Origin: Polynucleobacter necessarius
GTDB lineage: Bacteria; Pseudomonadota; Gammaproteobacteria; Burkholderiales; Burkholderiaceae
Reading direction: 5' to 3'
Length of the DNA stretch: 64,000 nucleotides
Assembly (NCBI GenBank): GCA_900095165.1
Contig: LT606947.1
Span: forward strand, 1,178,001-1,242,000
Shown here: positions 9,467 through 20,194 of the stretch, one piece after another
Layout: each line of letters opens with the position of its first letter
Numbering within the stretch: position 1 is the first letter of the stretch
Made by a program: the position numbers and the translations under genes
The notes under the pieces: model-generated
Databases searched by the model: none
Told to the model about the DNA's origin: nothing
Seen by the model: the letters and a program-made list of their open reading frames with translations, nothing else

Positions 9467-12358
9467 ATGCCAAATGCTTCGAATACCCCTAATTCACCAG
9501 CGGCCAGCTCCTTAGACGAACTAGCCAAATCCTACGAACCCGCCCCAATTGAAGCTTATTGGGGTCCGGAATGGGAGCGCCGAGGCATTGCCGACGCCAC
9601 CCTAGATGAAAGCAAGGGAGATTTCTCGATTCAGCTGCCGCCACCGAATGTGACAGGCACCTTACACATGGGTCACGCCTTTAACCAAACCATCATGGAT
9701 GGTTTGGTGCGTCATGCCCGCATGTCTGGCAAAAATACCTTATGGGTTCCAGGTACAGACCATGCCGGTATCGCCACACAAATTGTCGTTGAGCGTCAAC
9801 TCGATGCACAGAAAGTTTCTCGTCACGATTTAGGTCGCGAGAAATTTCTAGAAAAAGTGTGGGAGTGGAAAGAAACTTCCGGTAACACCATCACGCGTCA
9901 GATTCGTCGCTTAGGTGCCTCGATTGATTGGGGCAAAGAATATTTCACAATGGACAGCAAAATGTCCAAAGCGGTTGTAGAAGTATTCGTTCGCCTGCAC
10001 GAACAAGGCCTCATTTATCGCGGCAAACGTTTGGTGAACTGGGATCCAGTCTTAGGTACTGCAGCATCAGATTTAGAAGTAGTCAGCGAAGAAGAAGATG
10101 GCTCGATGTGGCACATTCGCTATCCATTAGCAGATGGCTCCGGACATCTAACCGTTGCTACCACTCGTCCGGAGACCCTATTGGGCGACGTTGCTGTCAT
10201 GGTCAACCCAGAAGATGAGCGCTACAAGCACCTCATTGGTAAGTCAGTACAGCTGCCGCTGTGCAATCGCGAGATTCCGATTATTGCTGACGACTATGTT
10301 GATTTAGCTTTTGGTACTGGCGTAGTGAAAGTGACGCCTGCTCATGACTTTAATGACTATGCTGTTGGACAACGCCACCAATTGCCGCTTATTAATATTT
10401 TGACTCTCGATGCCAAGATTAATGAAAACGCACCGGCTGCTTATCAAGGTCTTGAGCGTTTTGCTGCACGCAAACAAATCGTTGCTGATCTAGATGCTGC
10501 CGGTTTATTAGAAAAAGTACAGCCACATAAATTAATGGTGCCACGCGGCGATCGCACCCAAACTATCATTGAGCCAATGCTTACTGACCAATGGTTTGTT
10601 GCAGTCTCTAAGCCAAGTCCTGATAACAAATATCAACCAGGCTCATCTATCGCTGGCGCTGCATTGGATGCTGTTACCAAAGGCGATATCAAACTTGTTC
10701 CAGAAAATTGGATTAGCACTTACACGCAGTGGCTAGAAAATATTCAAGACTGGTGCATCTCCCGTCAACTCTGGTGGGGTCATCAAATTCCTGCCTGGTA
10801 TGGCGATGATGGTCAGATCTTTGTGGCTCACTCTGAAGATGAAGCCAAAGCTAAGGCCGCTGCTGCTGGATACAAGGGTCAACTGAATCGCGACCCAAAC
10901 GTCTTAGATACCTGGTTTAGCTCAGCGCTTGTCCCATTTAGCTCATTGGGCTGGCCAGAAGAAATGTCTGCGCTCAATCACTTCTTGCCATCCTCGGTAC
11001 TAGTAACCGGCTTTGACATCATCTTCTTCTGGGTTGCCAGAATGGTCATGATGACTTGCCATTTCACCGGCAAGGTGCCGTTCAATACTGTGTATGTACA
11101 TGGCTTGGTACGTGATGCTGAAGGTCAGAAAATGAGCAAGTCCAAAGGAAATACTTTGGACCCAATTGATTTGATTGATGGTATCAAGATTGAAGACTTG
11201 GTTTCCAAACGCACCACCGGCTTAATGAATCCGAAGCAAGCTGAAAGCATTGGCAAGAGAACTAAGAAAGAGTTTCCAGAGGGTATTCCTGCATTTGGTA
11301 CGGATGCCCTGCGCTTTACCTTTGCCTCACTTGCATCCCTTGGTCGCAATATTAACTTTGACCAAAAACGCTGCGAGAGTTATCGCAACTTCTGTAACAA
11401 ACTTTGGAATGCCACTCGCTTTGTGCTGATGAACTGCCCAGGCAATGATGAAGAGAATGGTTTTGCGCCGTGTGACAACCAATATGGCCCAGAAGGTTAC
11501 TTAGATTTTTCTGCCGCCGATAAATGGATTGTTTCTTTACTGCAAAGAACAGAAGCCGATGTTGCAAAGGGCTTCCAGAACTATCGATTTGACAATATCG
11601 CCACCAGTATTTATCAATTTGTCTGGGATGAGTATTGCGATTGGTATTTAGAGCTGGCAAAGGCTCAATTGCAAACAGGTACTCCAGCACAGCAGCGCGC
11701 CACTCGTCGCACCCTGCTCCGCGTTTTAGAAACTATCTTGCGCATGGCGCATCCACTAATTCCATTTATCACTGAAGCCCTCTGGCAAACCGTTGGACCT
11801 AAGGTTGGCAAAGAGCTGGCAAAGCAAGATAAACAAACTATTGCCCTGCAACCCTACCCTGTTGCCCAGCTCGATAAGGTTGATGAGCAAAGCGAAGCTT
11901 GGGTTGCCCAAATTAAATCGATTGTGGATGCTTGCCGAAATCTGCGCGGCGAGATGCAAGTCTCTCCCGCACTCAAAGTGCCCCTCTGGATTAGTGGGCC
12001 GCATGATTTCTTGAAAAAGGCAAGCCCATATCTAACTGCATTGGCCAAATTATCTGAAGTCAAAATCTACGACGATGAGTCTGCTTTAGAGAAAGATGCT
12101 CCAGGTGCGCCGATAGCCTTGGTTGGCAATCTCAAGCTACTCTTAAAGATTGAAGTAGATGTAGCCGCCGAAAGAATTCGTCTAAGCAAGGAAATTGAGC
12201 GCTTAGCCAACGAAATCACTAAAGCGCGCAGCAAGCTTGGTAATGAAAGCTTTGTAGCTCGTGCGCCAGAAGAGGTTGTCGCCCAAGAGAAACAACGGCT
12301 TGCTAGCTTTGAGCAGAACCATGTGAAGCTTGTTGCACAATTAGAGAGACTGAAATAA
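9467..12358 (+). CDS. valS: Valine-tRNA ligase
   Basis: Class I aminoacyl-tRNA synthetase of 963 residues that charges tRNA-Val. The ATP site motifs are [15 protein letters not shown] (HIGH class) and [10 protein letters not shown] (KMSKS). The editing domain (CP1) is present between them, with [15 protein letters not shown], and the C-terminus has the coiled-coil tRNA-binding arm ([18 protein letters not shown]). I chose the ATG at 9467 rather than the in-frame TTG at 9458: the ATG sits nine bases after a TATAAT, and the TTG would lie inside or beside that box. galU follows after 28 bases. Confidence 0.96.
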   Translation: MPNASNTPNSPAASSLDELAKSYEPAPIEAYWGPEWERRGIADATLDESKGDFSIQLPPPNVTGTLHMGHAFNQTIMDGLVRHARMSGKNTLWVPGTDHAGIATQIVVERQLDAQKVSRHDLGREKFLEKVWEWKETSGNTITRQIRRLGASIDWGKEYFTMDSKMSKAVVEVFVRLHEQGLIYRGKRLVNWDPVLGTAASDLEVVSEEEDGSMWHIRYPLADGSGHLTVATTRPETLLGDVAVMVNPEDERYKHLIGKSVQLPLCNREIPIIADDYVDLAFGTGVVKVTPAHDFNDYAVGQRHQLPLINILTLDAKINENAPAAYQGLERFAARKQIVADLDAAGLLEKVQPHKLMVPRGDRTQTIIEPMLTDQWFVAVSKPSPDNKYQPGSSIAGAALDAVTKGDIKLVPENWISTYTQWLENIQDWCISRQLWWGHQIPAWYGDDGQIFVAHSEDEAKAKAAAAGYKGQLNRDPNVLDTWFSSALVPFSSLGWPEEMSALNHFLPSSVLVTGFDIIFFWVARMVMMTCHFTGKVPFNTVYVHGLVRDAEGQKMSKSKGNTLDPIDLIDGIKIEDLVSKRTTGLMNPKQAESIGKRTKKEFPEGIPAFGTDALRFTFASLASLGRNINFDQKRCESYRNFCNKLWNATRFVLMNCPGNDEENGFAPCDNQYGPEGYLDFSAADKWIVSLLQRTEADVAKGFQNYRFDNIATSIYQFVWDEYCDWYLELAKAQLQTGTPAQQRATRRTLLRVLETILRMAHPLIPFITEALWQTVGPKVGKELAKQDKQTIALQPYPVAQLDKVDEQSEAWVAQIKSIVDACRNLRGEMQVSPALKVPLWISGPHDFLKKASPYLTALAKLSEVKIYDDESALEKDAPGAPIALVGNLKLLLKIEVDVAAERIRLSKEIERLANEITKARSKLGNESFVARAPEEVVAQEKQRLASFEQNHVKLVAQLERLK

Positions 12359-12386
12359 AGCAGCAATAAAACTGATCGGAATAGCC

Positions 12387-13271
12387 ATGCCATTAAGCAC
12401 CAAAGCCGTTACTAAAGCCGTCTTTCCAGTTGCAGGATTGGGAACGCGCTTCTTGCCAGCCACCAAGGCCAGTCCGAAAGAGATGCTCAATGTAGTGGAT
12501 AAACCTCTCATTCAGTATGCAGTTGAGGAGGCTATAGCCGCTGGCATTACTGAGATGATTTTCGTGACCGGCCGCAGTAAGCGCGCTATCGAAGATCACT
12601 TTGATAAAGCCTATGAATTAGAAGCTGAGCTCGAAACAAAGAATAAGCAAGCTCTTCTAGAGATCGTTCGTAGCGTGAAACCAAGCCATGTTGATTGCGT
12701 CTATGTACGCCAACCAGAGGCCTTAGGTTTAGGTCATGCGGTTTTATGCGCAGAGAAGCTTGTTCGTGATGAGCCCTTTGCCATCATCCTGGCGGATGAC
12801 TTGCTCGATGGTCAGCCTCCAGTACTCAAACAAATGTTCAAAGTGTTTGATGAGCAAAACGGCTCAGTCTTGGCGGTAGAAAAAATTGATCCATCGAAAA
12901 GCAGCTCCTACGGCATCATTTCTGGTGCGGAGGTATCTAAAGGAATCTACCGTTTAGATGGCATCGTTGAAAAACCCCAACCAAAGGATGCACCATCTAA
13001 CTTGGCAGTAGTTGGTCGCTATGTTCTCTCCTCGGATATCTTCAACCACATTCGCAATCTCAAGCCAGGTGCTGGCGGCGAAATTCAACTGACTGATGCT
13101 ATTGCTTCATTGCTTAAAGAAGAGCCAGTATTCGCCTATGAATACGATGGTGTTCGCTATGACTGCGGTAGCAAGCTAGGTTACCTCAAGGCTTCTGTGG
13201 AATTTGCTTTGCGCCACCCAGAGGTAAGCACTGAGTTTGCAGCGTATCTAAAAAGTCGCTCTTTAACTTAG
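12387..13271 (+). CDS. galU: UTP-glucose-1-phosphate uridylyltransferase
   Basis: Nucleotidyltransferase of 294 residues that makes UDP-glucose from UTP and glucose-1-phosphate, feeding surface polysaccharide synthesis. The N-terminal signature [23 protein letters not shown] binds the nucleotide and includes the catalytic Arg and Lys. Further family text is [32 protein letters not shown] and [10 protein letters not shown]. Length is normal. It lies downstream of valS on the same strand and may be read from the valS promoter as well as its own. A strong terminator follows at 13304-13336. Confidence 0.95.
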   Translation: MPLSTKAVTKAVFPVAGLGTRFLPATKASPKEMLNVVDKPLIQYAVEEAIAAGITEMIFVTGRSKRAIEDHFDKAYELEAELETKNKQALLEIVRSVKPSHVDCVYVRQPEALGLGHAVLCAEKLVRDEPFAIILADDLLDGQPPVLKQMFKVFDEQNGSVLAVEKIDPSKSSSYGIISGAEVSKGIYRLDGIVEKPQPKDAPSNLAVVGRYVLSSDIFNHIRNLKPGAGGEIQLTDAIASLLKEEPVFAYEYDGVRYDCGSKLGYLKASVEFALRHPEVSTEFAAYLKSRSLT

Positions 13272-13303
13272 GTTTCACCACCCATCTCCCGTGAGATAAA
13301 AAC

Positions 13304-13336
13304 AAAAAAGGCAGAAAGTAATTTCTGTCTTTTTCA
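13304..13336. terminator. Bidirectional intrinsic terminator, galU / tusA
   Basis: A 12-bp stem (13306-13317 with 13322-13333, one G-U pair) and a four-base loop, with T-runs on both strands. It ends galU on the plus strand and the alaS-tusA mRNA on the minus strand. Confidence 0.85.
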
Positions 13337-13369
13337 TTTGTGCTGAAATTGTTCAGCGCTTAGAACGCT

Positions 13370-13609
13370 TTATCTTCTTTTGAGGAAGAAAACCAGTACA
13401 TCACCCTCTGTAGTACTAGAGAGCAATTCGTTACCAGTCTGCTTTGCAAACGCAGGAAAGTCATGGGCTGCACCAGAATCTGTTGCTTTTACCTTCAGCA
13501 CTTCGCCAGACTGCATTGTGGCTAAAGCTTTCTTGGTACGCAAAATTGGTAGTGGACAGTTCATGCCAATAGCATCTACCTCGAGATTGAATTGGATAGC
13601 ATCGCTCAC
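13370..13609 (-). CDS. tusA: TusA-family sulfur carrier protein
   Basis: A protein of 79 residues with the TusA/SirA signature [13 protein letters not shown], whose Cys18 would carry persulfide sulfur. TusA proteins pass sulfur from cysteine desulfurase into 2-thiouridine formation in tRNA and into molybdenum cofactor or other sulfur routes. The gene starts with GTG and overlaps the alaS stop (GTGA, 13606-13609), so it is probably translated by ribosomes finishing alaS. The pairing of a tRNA-modification sulfur carrier with a tRNA synthetase is suggestive only. The symbol is by family; a TusA paralogue with another role cannot be excluded. Confidence 0.88.
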   Translation of the reverse strand: MSDAIQFNLEVDAIGMNCPLPILRTKKALATMQSGEVLKVKATDSGAAHDFPAFAKQTGNELLSSTTEGDVLVFFLKRR

Positions 13610-16230
13610 TTAGAAGCCACCCAGTCTTTTACGCCAGCCAAGGCAGCACCCAACTTGCTGGGATCGGTGCCGCCAGCCATCGCCATCTCTGGTTTACCGC
13701 CGCCTTTACCGCCGACTTGCTGAGCCACAAAGTTTACCAAGTCGCCCGCCTTTACTTTAGTGATCGAGTCTGCAGTCACACCGGCAATCAAGCTGATCTT
13801 ATCAGCCTGCACAGAAGCCAAGACAATTGCCGCTGTTTTCAACTTCGCTTTCAAAGCGTCCATGGTTTCGCGTAGGACTTGCGCATCAGCGCCATCCAAG
13901 CGCGCCGCTAACACCCTAAGACCATTGATATCGATTGCCTGTGTCGCTAATTCATCACCTTGGCTGGCCGCGAGTTTGGAATTCGCCTTATCCAGCTCAC
14001 GCTCAGCCTGACGCAGACTTTCTTGAAGCCGAGCAACACGACTCACCAAATCACCTGGATGGGTTTTGAGAATCGTTGCTGCCTCATTAATCTTATCTTC
14101 CAAGCCTTGCAAGAAGTTCAAAGCGTTTCTGCCAGTGACCGCCTCAACGCGACGGATGCCGGCTGCAACGCCACCTTCAGAAACAATCTTCAAGCTACCG
14201 ATATCACCCGTACGTCCGACGTGAGTTCCACCACATAACTCTTTAGAACTACCGATTTCTAGAACGCGAACTTCATCGCCATATTTCTCACCAAACAGCA
14301 TCATGGCGCCAGTCTTTTGAGCGTCATCCAAAGACATTACTTTTCCGGAGGTCGCAGTATTAGCCAAGATCTCGGCATTCACAATATCTTCTATCCGACG
14401 AATTTCTTGTGCGGTAATCGGTGCGTTGTGAGTAAAGTCAAAACGGGTTTTGCTAGCATCAACTAAAGAACCTTTTTGCTGCACATGGTCGCCCAATACT
14501 TTGCGTAATGCTTTATGCAAAATATGCGTAGCACTGTGGTTACGCATTGTTTCAGTTCTTTGTTCAATATCCACTAAAGCGTTGATTGCATCGCCTACCT
14601 TAAGCTCACCCTCTTGCACCTCACCTTGATGACCAAAAACATCCGCCTGAATCTTAAAGGTATCTTCAACTGCAAAGCGCAGAGCTTCATTACGCAACTC
14701 ACCCCTATCGCCAATCTGTCCACCAGACTCAGCATAGAAAGGGGTGTTATCCAAAACGATCACAGCGGCATCACCAGCTTTGACAGACTGCACTGCAGAG
14801 CCATCAACATAAAGGGCAGTTACTTTAGCGCCTTCATGCTTCAAGGTGTCGTAGCCGTGGAACTGGGTTGGCTTGCCGGAATACTCCAAGCCTTGAGCCA
14901 CCTTAAACTTACCAGCCGCTCTTGCTTGATCGCGCTGCTTTTGCATTGCCAAATCAAAACCTTCAGCATCCACCGTGACATCACGCTCGCGGCACACGTC
15001 CGCAGTTAAATCTAATGGAAAACCAAAGGTATCGTGCAAACGGAAAGCGGTTTCACCGTCAACCGTCTTGGCACCACCAGCAAGCGCGCCCTCCAAAATT
15101 TCCATACCGTTAGCAATGGTCTGAAAGAAGCGCTCTTCTTCCTGCTTAATCACTTCACTTACTTTGTCTTTTGCTGTCTGCAACTCTGGATAAGCTTGAC
15201 CCATCTCTTTTACAAGAGCAGGAACGAGTTGATAGAAAAACGGTTTGCGTGCGCCCAATTTATAGCCGTGACGAATTGCGCGGCGTGTGATGCGACGTAG
15301 AACATAGCTACGACCAGCATTACCAGGGATCACGCCATCTACCACGATAAAACTACATGCACGAATATGATCTGCAATCACTTTAAGTGATGGGCTAGCA
15401 GGATCGCAATTCTCACCACCAGCCACATCAACTGCCTCCTTGGCTGCTTTGAGCAAATTCACAAAGAGATCAATCTCATAGTTGGAATGTACATGCTGCA
15501 ATACCGCTGCGATACGCTCAAGACCCATGCCAGTGTCGACGCTAGGCTTAGGCAATGGATGCATATTGCCAGCCTCATCGCGATTGAACTGCATGAAGAC
15601 GTTATTCCAGACCTCAATATAGCGATCGCCATCTTCATCAGGGCTTCCAGGAGGGCCACCAGCAATATGAGGGCCATGGTCATAAAAGATTTCAGTACAA
15701 GGGCCGCATGGACCTGTATCACCCATCATCCAGAAATTATCTGAAGCGTAACGAGCACCCTTGTTATCGCCGATGCGAATAATGCGCTCAACAGGCACGC
15801 CAATTTGCTTATTCCAAATCTCATAAGCTTCGTCATCTTCCGCGTATACGGTTACAAGGAGCCTTTCTTCTGGCAACTTAAATACTTCAGTTAATAAACC
15901 CCAGGCAAACTGAATCACATCTTTCTTAAAGTAATCCCCAAAAGAGAAATTACCCAACATTTCAAAAAAAGTGTGGTGACGGGCTGTATAGCCAACGTTA
16001 TCCAAGTCATTATGTTTGCCGCCAGCACGGATACATTTTTGGGCAGTTGTAGCGCGGTTATAGGGACGCTTATCAAAACCTAAAAAGACGTCCTTAAACT
16101 GGTTCATCCCCGCATTGGTAAATAAGAGGGTTGGGTCATCTCCAGGCACCACTGGGCTGGAAGGTACGATTTGATGGCCTTTTTGGGCGAAATAGTCCAG
16201 GTACGCCTGGCGAATTTGGGAGACTTTCAT
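13606..16230 (-). CDS. alaS: Alanine-tRNA ligase
   Basis: Class II aminoacyl-tRNA synthetase of 874 residues that charges tRNA-Ala and edits Ser/Gly mischarging. The catalytic domain begins [14 protein letters not shown] and includes [17 protein letters not shown]. The editing domain has the zinc ligands HSATHILH (HxxxH) and [13 protein letters not shown] (CxxxH). The C-terminal glycine-rich oligomerisation part ([18 protein letters not shown]) is intact. I chose the ATG at 16228-16230, where the family begins, over an upstream in-frame start adding 12 residues. No Shine-Dalgarno is seen; GATAAT lies seven bases before the ATG. It is followed by tusA with a GTGA overlap. Confidence 0.97.
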   Translation of the reverse strand: MKVSQIRQAYLDYFAQKGHQIVPSSPVVPGDDPTLLFTNAGMNQFKDVFLGFDKRPYNRATTAQKCIRAGGKHNDLDNVGYTARHHTFFEMLGNFSFGDYFKKDVIQFAWGLLTEVFKLPEERLLVTVYAEDDEAYEIWNKQIGVPVERIIRIGDNKGARYASDNFWMMGDTGPCGPCTEIFYDHGPHIAGGPPGSPDEDGDRYIEVWNNVFMQFNRDEAGNMHPLPKPSVDTGMGLERIAAVLQHVHSNYEIDLFVNLLKAAKEAVDVAGGENCDPASPSLKVIADHIRACSFIVVDGVIPGNAGRSYVLRRITRRAIRHGYKLGARKPFFYQLVPALVKEMGQAYPELQTAKDKVSEVIKQEEERFFQTIANGMEILEGALAGGAKTVDGETAFRLHDTFGFPLDLTADVCRERDVTVDAEGFDLAMQKQRDQARAAGKFKVAQGLEYSGKPTQFHGYDTLKHEGAKVTALYVDGSAVQSVKAGDAAVIVLDNTPFYAESGGQIGDRGELRNEALRFAVEDTFKIQADVFGHQGEVQEGELKVGDAINALVDIEQRTETMRNHSATHILHKALRKVLGDHVQQKGSLVDASKTRFDFTHNAPITAQEIRRIEDIVNAEILANTATSGKVMSLDDAQKTGAMMLFGEKYGDEVRVLEIGSSKELCGGTHVGRTGDIGSLKIVSEGGVAAGIRRVEAVTGRNALNFLQGLEDKINEAATILKTHPGDLVSRVARLQESLRQAERELDKANSKLAASQGDELATQAIDINGLRVLAARLDGADAQVLRETMDALKAKLKTAAIVLASVQADKISLIAGVTADSITKVKAGDLVNFVAQQVGGKGGGKPEMAMAGGTDPSKLGAALAGVKDWVASK

Positions 16231-16237
16231 GCCAATA

Positions 16238-16243
16238 ATTATC
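16238..16243 (-). promoter_or_regulatory. Putative -10 box of alaS (leaderless)
   Basis: GATAAT on the minus strand, seven bases before the alaS ATG, with no Shine-Dalgarno in between. It also supports the ATG at 16230 as the real start. Confidence 0.45.
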
Positions 16244-16341
16244 GCATTGGCACTAGTTGGGGGCAAACCCTAGGCAAATCTCCCCAAACCTGCCTTACAA
16301 TCCCGTAACATCAATAAATAGATCGGCATTTAAGTCGATAT

Positions 16342-16347
16342 AAGGAG
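16342..16347 (+). promoter_or_regulatory. Ribosome binding site that fixes the TTG start of tctB
   Basis: AAGGAG with a six-base spacer to TTG at 16354. This strong site supports TTG as the start codon of tctB. Confidence 0.75.
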
Positions 16348-16353
16348 CTCAAC

Positions 16354-16815
16354 TTGAAAATTCGCAATCAACGGGATTTTGGCGCTGGAATCATGTACAT
16401 GGTTATCGGCCTATTTTTTACAGTGGTGGCCACGCAGTACCCAATGGGCACCACTGCCAAAATGGGGCCAGGTTACTTCCCCTTCTATCTCGGCATTCTG
16501 ATGACCTTATTAGGACTTTTGGTTCTCATTAAGTCCATGGGCGCTAAAGCTGCAATTGAATCTATCCCCAAGTTCAACTGGAAGGTCATGGCCCAAATCA
16601 CTGGCTCTGTGGTGCTCTATGGCCTGCTTCTCCCGCGCATGGGCTTCTTGGTGGCTGTGGTGGTCTTAGTATTGGTTTCAGCCAGCGCCAGCAAAGAGTT
16701 CTCCTGGAAAGGCTCCTTACTCAATGCGAGTTTCCTGGTGATCTTCACTTATTCAGCGTTTGTTGTGGGTCTCAAGCTTCAGTTCCCACTCCTACCTGCA
16801 TTCCTACAACAATAA
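16354..16815 (+). CDS. tctB: Tripartite tricarboxylate transporter, TctB small membrane subunit
   Basis: Small membrane protein of 153 residues with four hydrophobic segments and the typical TctB pattern: a short basic N-terminus, then YMVIGLFFTVVATQYPMGT, then MGPGYFPFYLGILMTLLGL. With TctA it forms the membrane part of a secondary transporter for tricarboxylates or other organic acids, which depends on a periplasmic binding protein (TctC/Bug type). The start is TTG with a strong AAGGAG site. tctA follows after 19 bases. No tctC gene is in the window, so the binding protein must come from elsewhere. Confidence 0.88.
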   Translation: MKIRNQRDFGAGIMYMVIGLFFTVVATQYPMGTTAKMGPGYFPFYLGILMTLLGLLVLIKSMGAKAAIESIPKFNWKVMAQITGSVVLYGLLLPRMGFLVAVVVLVLVSASASKEFSWKGSLLNASFLVIFTYSAFVVGLKLQFPLLPAFLQQ

Positions 16816-16834
16816 CGAACCGGAACTCTGAAAA

Positions 16835-18337
16835 ATGGATTTATTTGCTAACTTAGCCCTCGGTTTTGATACCGCCTTTACCTTACAAAACTTGATGTAT
16901 TGCCTGGTTGGCTGTATTTTGGGCACTTTAATTGGTGTTTTGCCAGGCTTAGGCCCAATTGCCACTATTGCGATGCTATTGCCTGCAACCTATGCATTGC
17001 CTCCAATTGCAGCTTTGATTATGTTGGCTGGTATTTATTACGGATCACAGTACGGCGGCTCAACTACTGCAATTTTGCTCAATATTCCGGGGGAGACGTC
17101 GTCGGTAGTAACCGCGATCGACGGCTACCAAATGGCCAGAAATGGTCGTGCGGGCGTAGCCCTCTTTACCGCTGGTATAGGCTCTTTCTTTGCTGGTTGC
17201 GTAGCTACATTGGTTTTGGCTGCTTTTGCTGCCCCACTCTCTCAATTAGCCTTTAAGTTTGGCCCCGCCGAATACTTCTCCCTAATGATTCTTGGGTTAA
17301 TTGGTGCGGTTGTTCTGGCATCAGGCTCTTTGATCAAGGCGATCGGCATGATCATCTTGGGTCTCTTGATGGGCTTGATTGGTACAGACGTGAACTCAGG
17401 TGTATCTCGCTATGCCTTTGACATCCCTGAGTTGAGTGACGGTATTGATTTCGTGGCCGTTGCAATGGGCGTGTTTGGGTTTGCGGAAATCATGGGCAAC
17501 CTTGAAAAGACTGGTGACGACGAGGGCTTCCTCAATAAGCTCACCAGCATGGTTCCCACCAAACAAGATATCAAGCGCATGGTTCCATCCATTTTGCGCG
17601 GCACTACTATCGGCTCAATCTTGGGAATTCTGCCAGGTGGTGGTGCAGCTTTAGCCGCCTTTGGCGCTTACTCCGTCGAAAAGAAGTCCTCCAAGCACAG
17701 TGCCGAATTCGGCAAGGGTGCGATTGAGGGCGTAGCAGGTCCTGAAGCGGCAAACAATGCTGCCGCTCAAACCTCTTTCATTCCATTGCTCACATTGGGT
17801 ATCCCACCAAATGCCGTGATGGCATTGATGGTTGGCGCGATGACCATTCACAACATCCAGCCAGGTCCACAAGTAATGACCAGCAACCCAGCTTTGTTCT
17901 GGGGTCTGATCGCATCCATGTGGATTGGTAACGTGTTGTTGATTCTCTTGAACTTGCCCCTCATTGGCATTTGGATAAAGCTCTTGAAGATTCCTTATCG
18001 CTTCCTCTACCCAGCGATTTTGGTGTTCTGCTGTATCGGCGTTTACGCCGTAAACAACACGGTATTTGATGTTTATGTAACGGCAGGCTTTGGCCTGATT
18101 GGTTACTTATTCTTCAAACTCGGTTGCGAGCCTCCTCCATTGCTGCTCGGCTTCGTGCTCGGACCAATGATGGAAGAGAATTTCCGTCGCGCACTTTTGT
18201 TGTCACGCGGTGATTTCTCAACTTTCGTAACCCGCCCACTCTCTCTAGGTTTGCTCATTGCAGCAGCCCTCTTGGTTGTGATCGTGACCCTGCCAGCGGT
18301 TAAGAAAACCCGTGAAGAGGCTTTCGTAGAAGATTAA
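16835..18337 (+). CDS. tctA: Tripartite tricarboxylate transporter, TctA large membrane subunit
   Basis: Polytopic membrane protein of 500 residues with about 11-12 transmembrane segments. The family text [21 protein letters not shown] appears near residues 30-50, and a second, related glycine-rich segment ([21 protein letters not shown]) in the middle, reflecting the internal repeat of TctA. It would form the ion-coupled transport channel with TctB. The substrate cannot be read from the sequence. An intrinsic terminator follows at 18361-18388, so tctBA looks like a two-gene unit. Confidence 0.92.
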   Translation: MDLFANLALGFDTAFTLQNLMYCLVGCILGTLIGVLPGLGPIATIAMLLPATYALPPIAALIMLAGIYYGSQYGGSTTAILLNIPGETSSVVTAIDGYQMARNGRAGVALFTAGIGSFFAGCVATLVLAAFAAPLSQLAFKFGPAEYFSLMILGLIGAVVLASGSLIKAIGMIILGLLMGLIGTDVNSGVSRYAFDIPELSDGIDFVAVAMGVFGFAEIMGNLEKTGDDEGFLNKLTSMVPTKQDIKRMVPSILRGTTIGSILGILPGGGAALAAFGAYSVEKKSSKHSAEFGKGAIEGVAGPEAANNAAAQTSFIPLLTLGIPPNAVMALMVGAMTIHNIQPGPQVMTSNPALFWGLIASMWIGNVLLILLNLPLIGIWIKLLKIPYRFLYPAILVFCCIGVYAVNNTVFDVYVTAGFGLIGYLFFKLGCEPPPLLLGFVLGPMMEENFRRALLLSRGDFSTFVTRPLSLGLLIAAALLVVIVTLPAVKKTREEAFVED

Positions 18338-18360
18338 TTCTCGATTGCCTCCCAGAAACG

Positions 18361-18388
18361 AGCCCGCAGCAGTTTGCGGGCTTTTTTC
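18361..18388 (+). terminator. Intrinsic terminator of tctBA
   Basis: An 8-bp GC-rich stem (AGCCCGCA at 18361-18368 with TGCGGGCT at 18375-18382), six-base loop, then a T-run. Confidence 0.85.
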
Positions 18389-18409
18389 TTTATAGGCAGG
18401 GCTTTTCTC

Positions 18410-18415
18410 TACAAT
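18410..18415 (+). promoter_or_regulatory. Putative -10 box of glnS (leaderless)
   Basis: TACAAT, six bases before the glnS ATG at 18422, directly after the tctBA terminator. No convincing -35 box is visible. Confidence 0.45.
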
Positions 18416-18421
18416 GGACGC

Positions 18422-20194
18422 ATGTCCCAAGATAGCAAACCCTCCAAATCGCCTGCCGGCAGTGTTGCTGAGCCCTCTAACTTTTTGCGCCAGATCATCG
18501 ACCATGACCTGGCGAGTGGCGCCTACCAGAACCGTAGCGATCGTAGCGGTCAAGCTATCTCCTCCATCATTACGCGTTTTCCACCGGAGCCCAATGGCTA
18601 TCTCCATATTGGTCACGCCAAAAGTATCTGCCTGAACTTTGGTTTAGCTGCCGATTACAACAATCAAGCCGGAGGTGCACGTTGCAATATGCGCCTAGAT
18701 GACACCAATCCAGTTAAAGAAGATGTTGAATACGCCGACAGTATTTTGGATGCTGTTAAATGGTTGGGATTTGATTGGGGCACACACCTTTATCACGCAA
18801 GCGATTACTTTGACCAACTCTATGAGTTTGCGGAAATTCTGATTCAGAATGGCAAAGCTTATGTGGATAGTCAAAGTGCGGATGACATTCATACCAATCG
18901 TGGCAACTTTGGCCAAATTGGAAAAAACAGCCCGTACCGCGATCGCACGCCCGATGAGAATCTGGCTTTATTCCGCGAGATGCGAGATGGCAAATTCAAA
19001 GATGGCGAGTATGTTCTGCGCTTGAAGATTGATATGACGCACCCCAATATTGTGATGCGTGACCCCGTGGTTTATCGCATTCGTCACACCGATCACCACC
19101 GTACCGGCAGTAAGTGGTGCATCTATCCTTTATATGATTTCACGCACTGTATTTCTGATGCACTTGAAAATGTTTCGCACTCGATTTGCACCTTGGAGTT
19201 TGAAAATAATCGCCCTCTCTACGACTGGATCGTAGCCTCATTAGCAGAACTGGGGATCTTCAAAAATCCCGTTCCACACCAGTACGAATTTGCCCGCCTC
19301 AACTTAACTTACACCATCACCAGCAAGCGCAAGTTACTGCAATTAGTAGAAGAAAAACATGTTGATGGCTGGGATGATCCACGGATGCCAACCATCGTAG
19401 GCATTCGACGAAGAGGTTACACACCAGAGAGTATTCGTTTGTTCTGTGAACGCATTGGTGTTTCTAAAGCAGATAGCTGGATTGATATGAGCACCCTTGA
19501 TCAAGCCCTGCGGGATGATCTAGAGGCTAAGGCTCCACGGGCTACGGCGGTTCTCAAGCCACTTAAACTTGTGATTGAAAACTTTGATGCTTCCGCAAGC
19601 GAACCTTGCTCAGCTTCGCGTCATCCACAACATCCTGAGTGGGGTAATCGCGAGTTTCATTTCACAAAAGAACTGTGGATCGAAGAAGATGACTTTATGA
19701 AGGAGCCTGTCAAAGGATTCTTTAGGCTTTATCCACCGATTGGTGATCAAGCCGGCGGGCGCGTGCGCTTACGTCATGGCTTTGTGATTGAGTGCACTGG
19801 CTTTGAAGTAGACACCAATGGCAATGTGGTTCAAATTAACGCAACCCATTTCCCCGATAGTAAAAGCGGCACTCCCGGCTCAAATAATTACAAAGTGAAG
19901 GGCAATATTCATTGGGTGGGCGCGGCAGAAGCTGTGCCAGCACAAGTGCGTCTATACGATCATTTATTCAATGACCCACATCCAGATAGTGGTAATAAGA
20001 ATTTCCTTGATGCTATCAATCCGAACTCTAAGCAAACCATTACTGCGTACTTAGAGCCCTGTATGAAAGATGCCAAAGCAGAAGAGTGCTTCCAGTTTGA
20101 GCGTCATGGCTACTTTGTTGCAGACCAAAGCGACTCCAAACCAGGTCAACCAGTATTTAATCGTACCGTTGGACTTAAGGATTCTTGGAAATAG
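18422..20194 (+). CDS. glnS: Glutamine-tRNA ligase
   Basis: Class I synthetase of 590 residues that charges tRNA-Gln directly. The catalytic domain has FPPEPNGYLHIGHAKS (HIGH class, preceded by the proline-rich GlnRS form) and the KMSKS-class motif TITSKRKLLQL. The anticodon-binding beta-barrels fill the C-terminal 250 residues. The N-terminus before residue 45 is a short variable extension. I chose the ATG at 18422 (MSQDSK) because an upstream in-frame start at 18374 lies inside the tctA terminator. The gene overlaps the convergent epimerase gene by 20 bases at its 3' end. Confidence 0.96.
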   Translation: MSQDSKPSKSPAGSVAEPSNFLRQIIDHDLASGAYQNRSDRSGQAISSIITRFPPEPNGYLHIGHAKSICLNFGLAADYNNQAGGARCNMRLDDTNPVKEDVEYADSILDAVKWLGFDWGTHLYHASDYFDQLYEFAEILIQNGKAYVDSQSADDIHTNRGNFGQIGKNSPYRDRTPDENLALFREMRDGKFKDGEYVLRLKIDMTHPNIVMRDPVVYRIRHTDHHRTGSKWCIYPLYDFTHCISDALENVSHSICTLEFENNRPLYDWIVASLAELGIFKNPVPHQYEFARLNLTYTITSKRKLLQLVEEKHVDGWDDPRMPTIVGIRRRGYTPESIRLFCERIGVSKADSWIDMSTLDQALRDDLEAKAPRATAVLKPLKLVIENFDASASEPCSASRHPQHPEWGNREFHFTKELWIEEDDFMKEPVKGFFRLYPPIGDQAGGRVRLRHGFVIECTGFEVDTNGNVVQINATHFPDSKSGTPGSNNYKVKGNIHWVGAAEAVPAQVRLYDHLFNDPHPDSGNKNFLDAINPNSKQTITAYLEPCMKDAKAEECFQFERHGYFVADQSDSKPGQPVFNRTVGLKDSWK

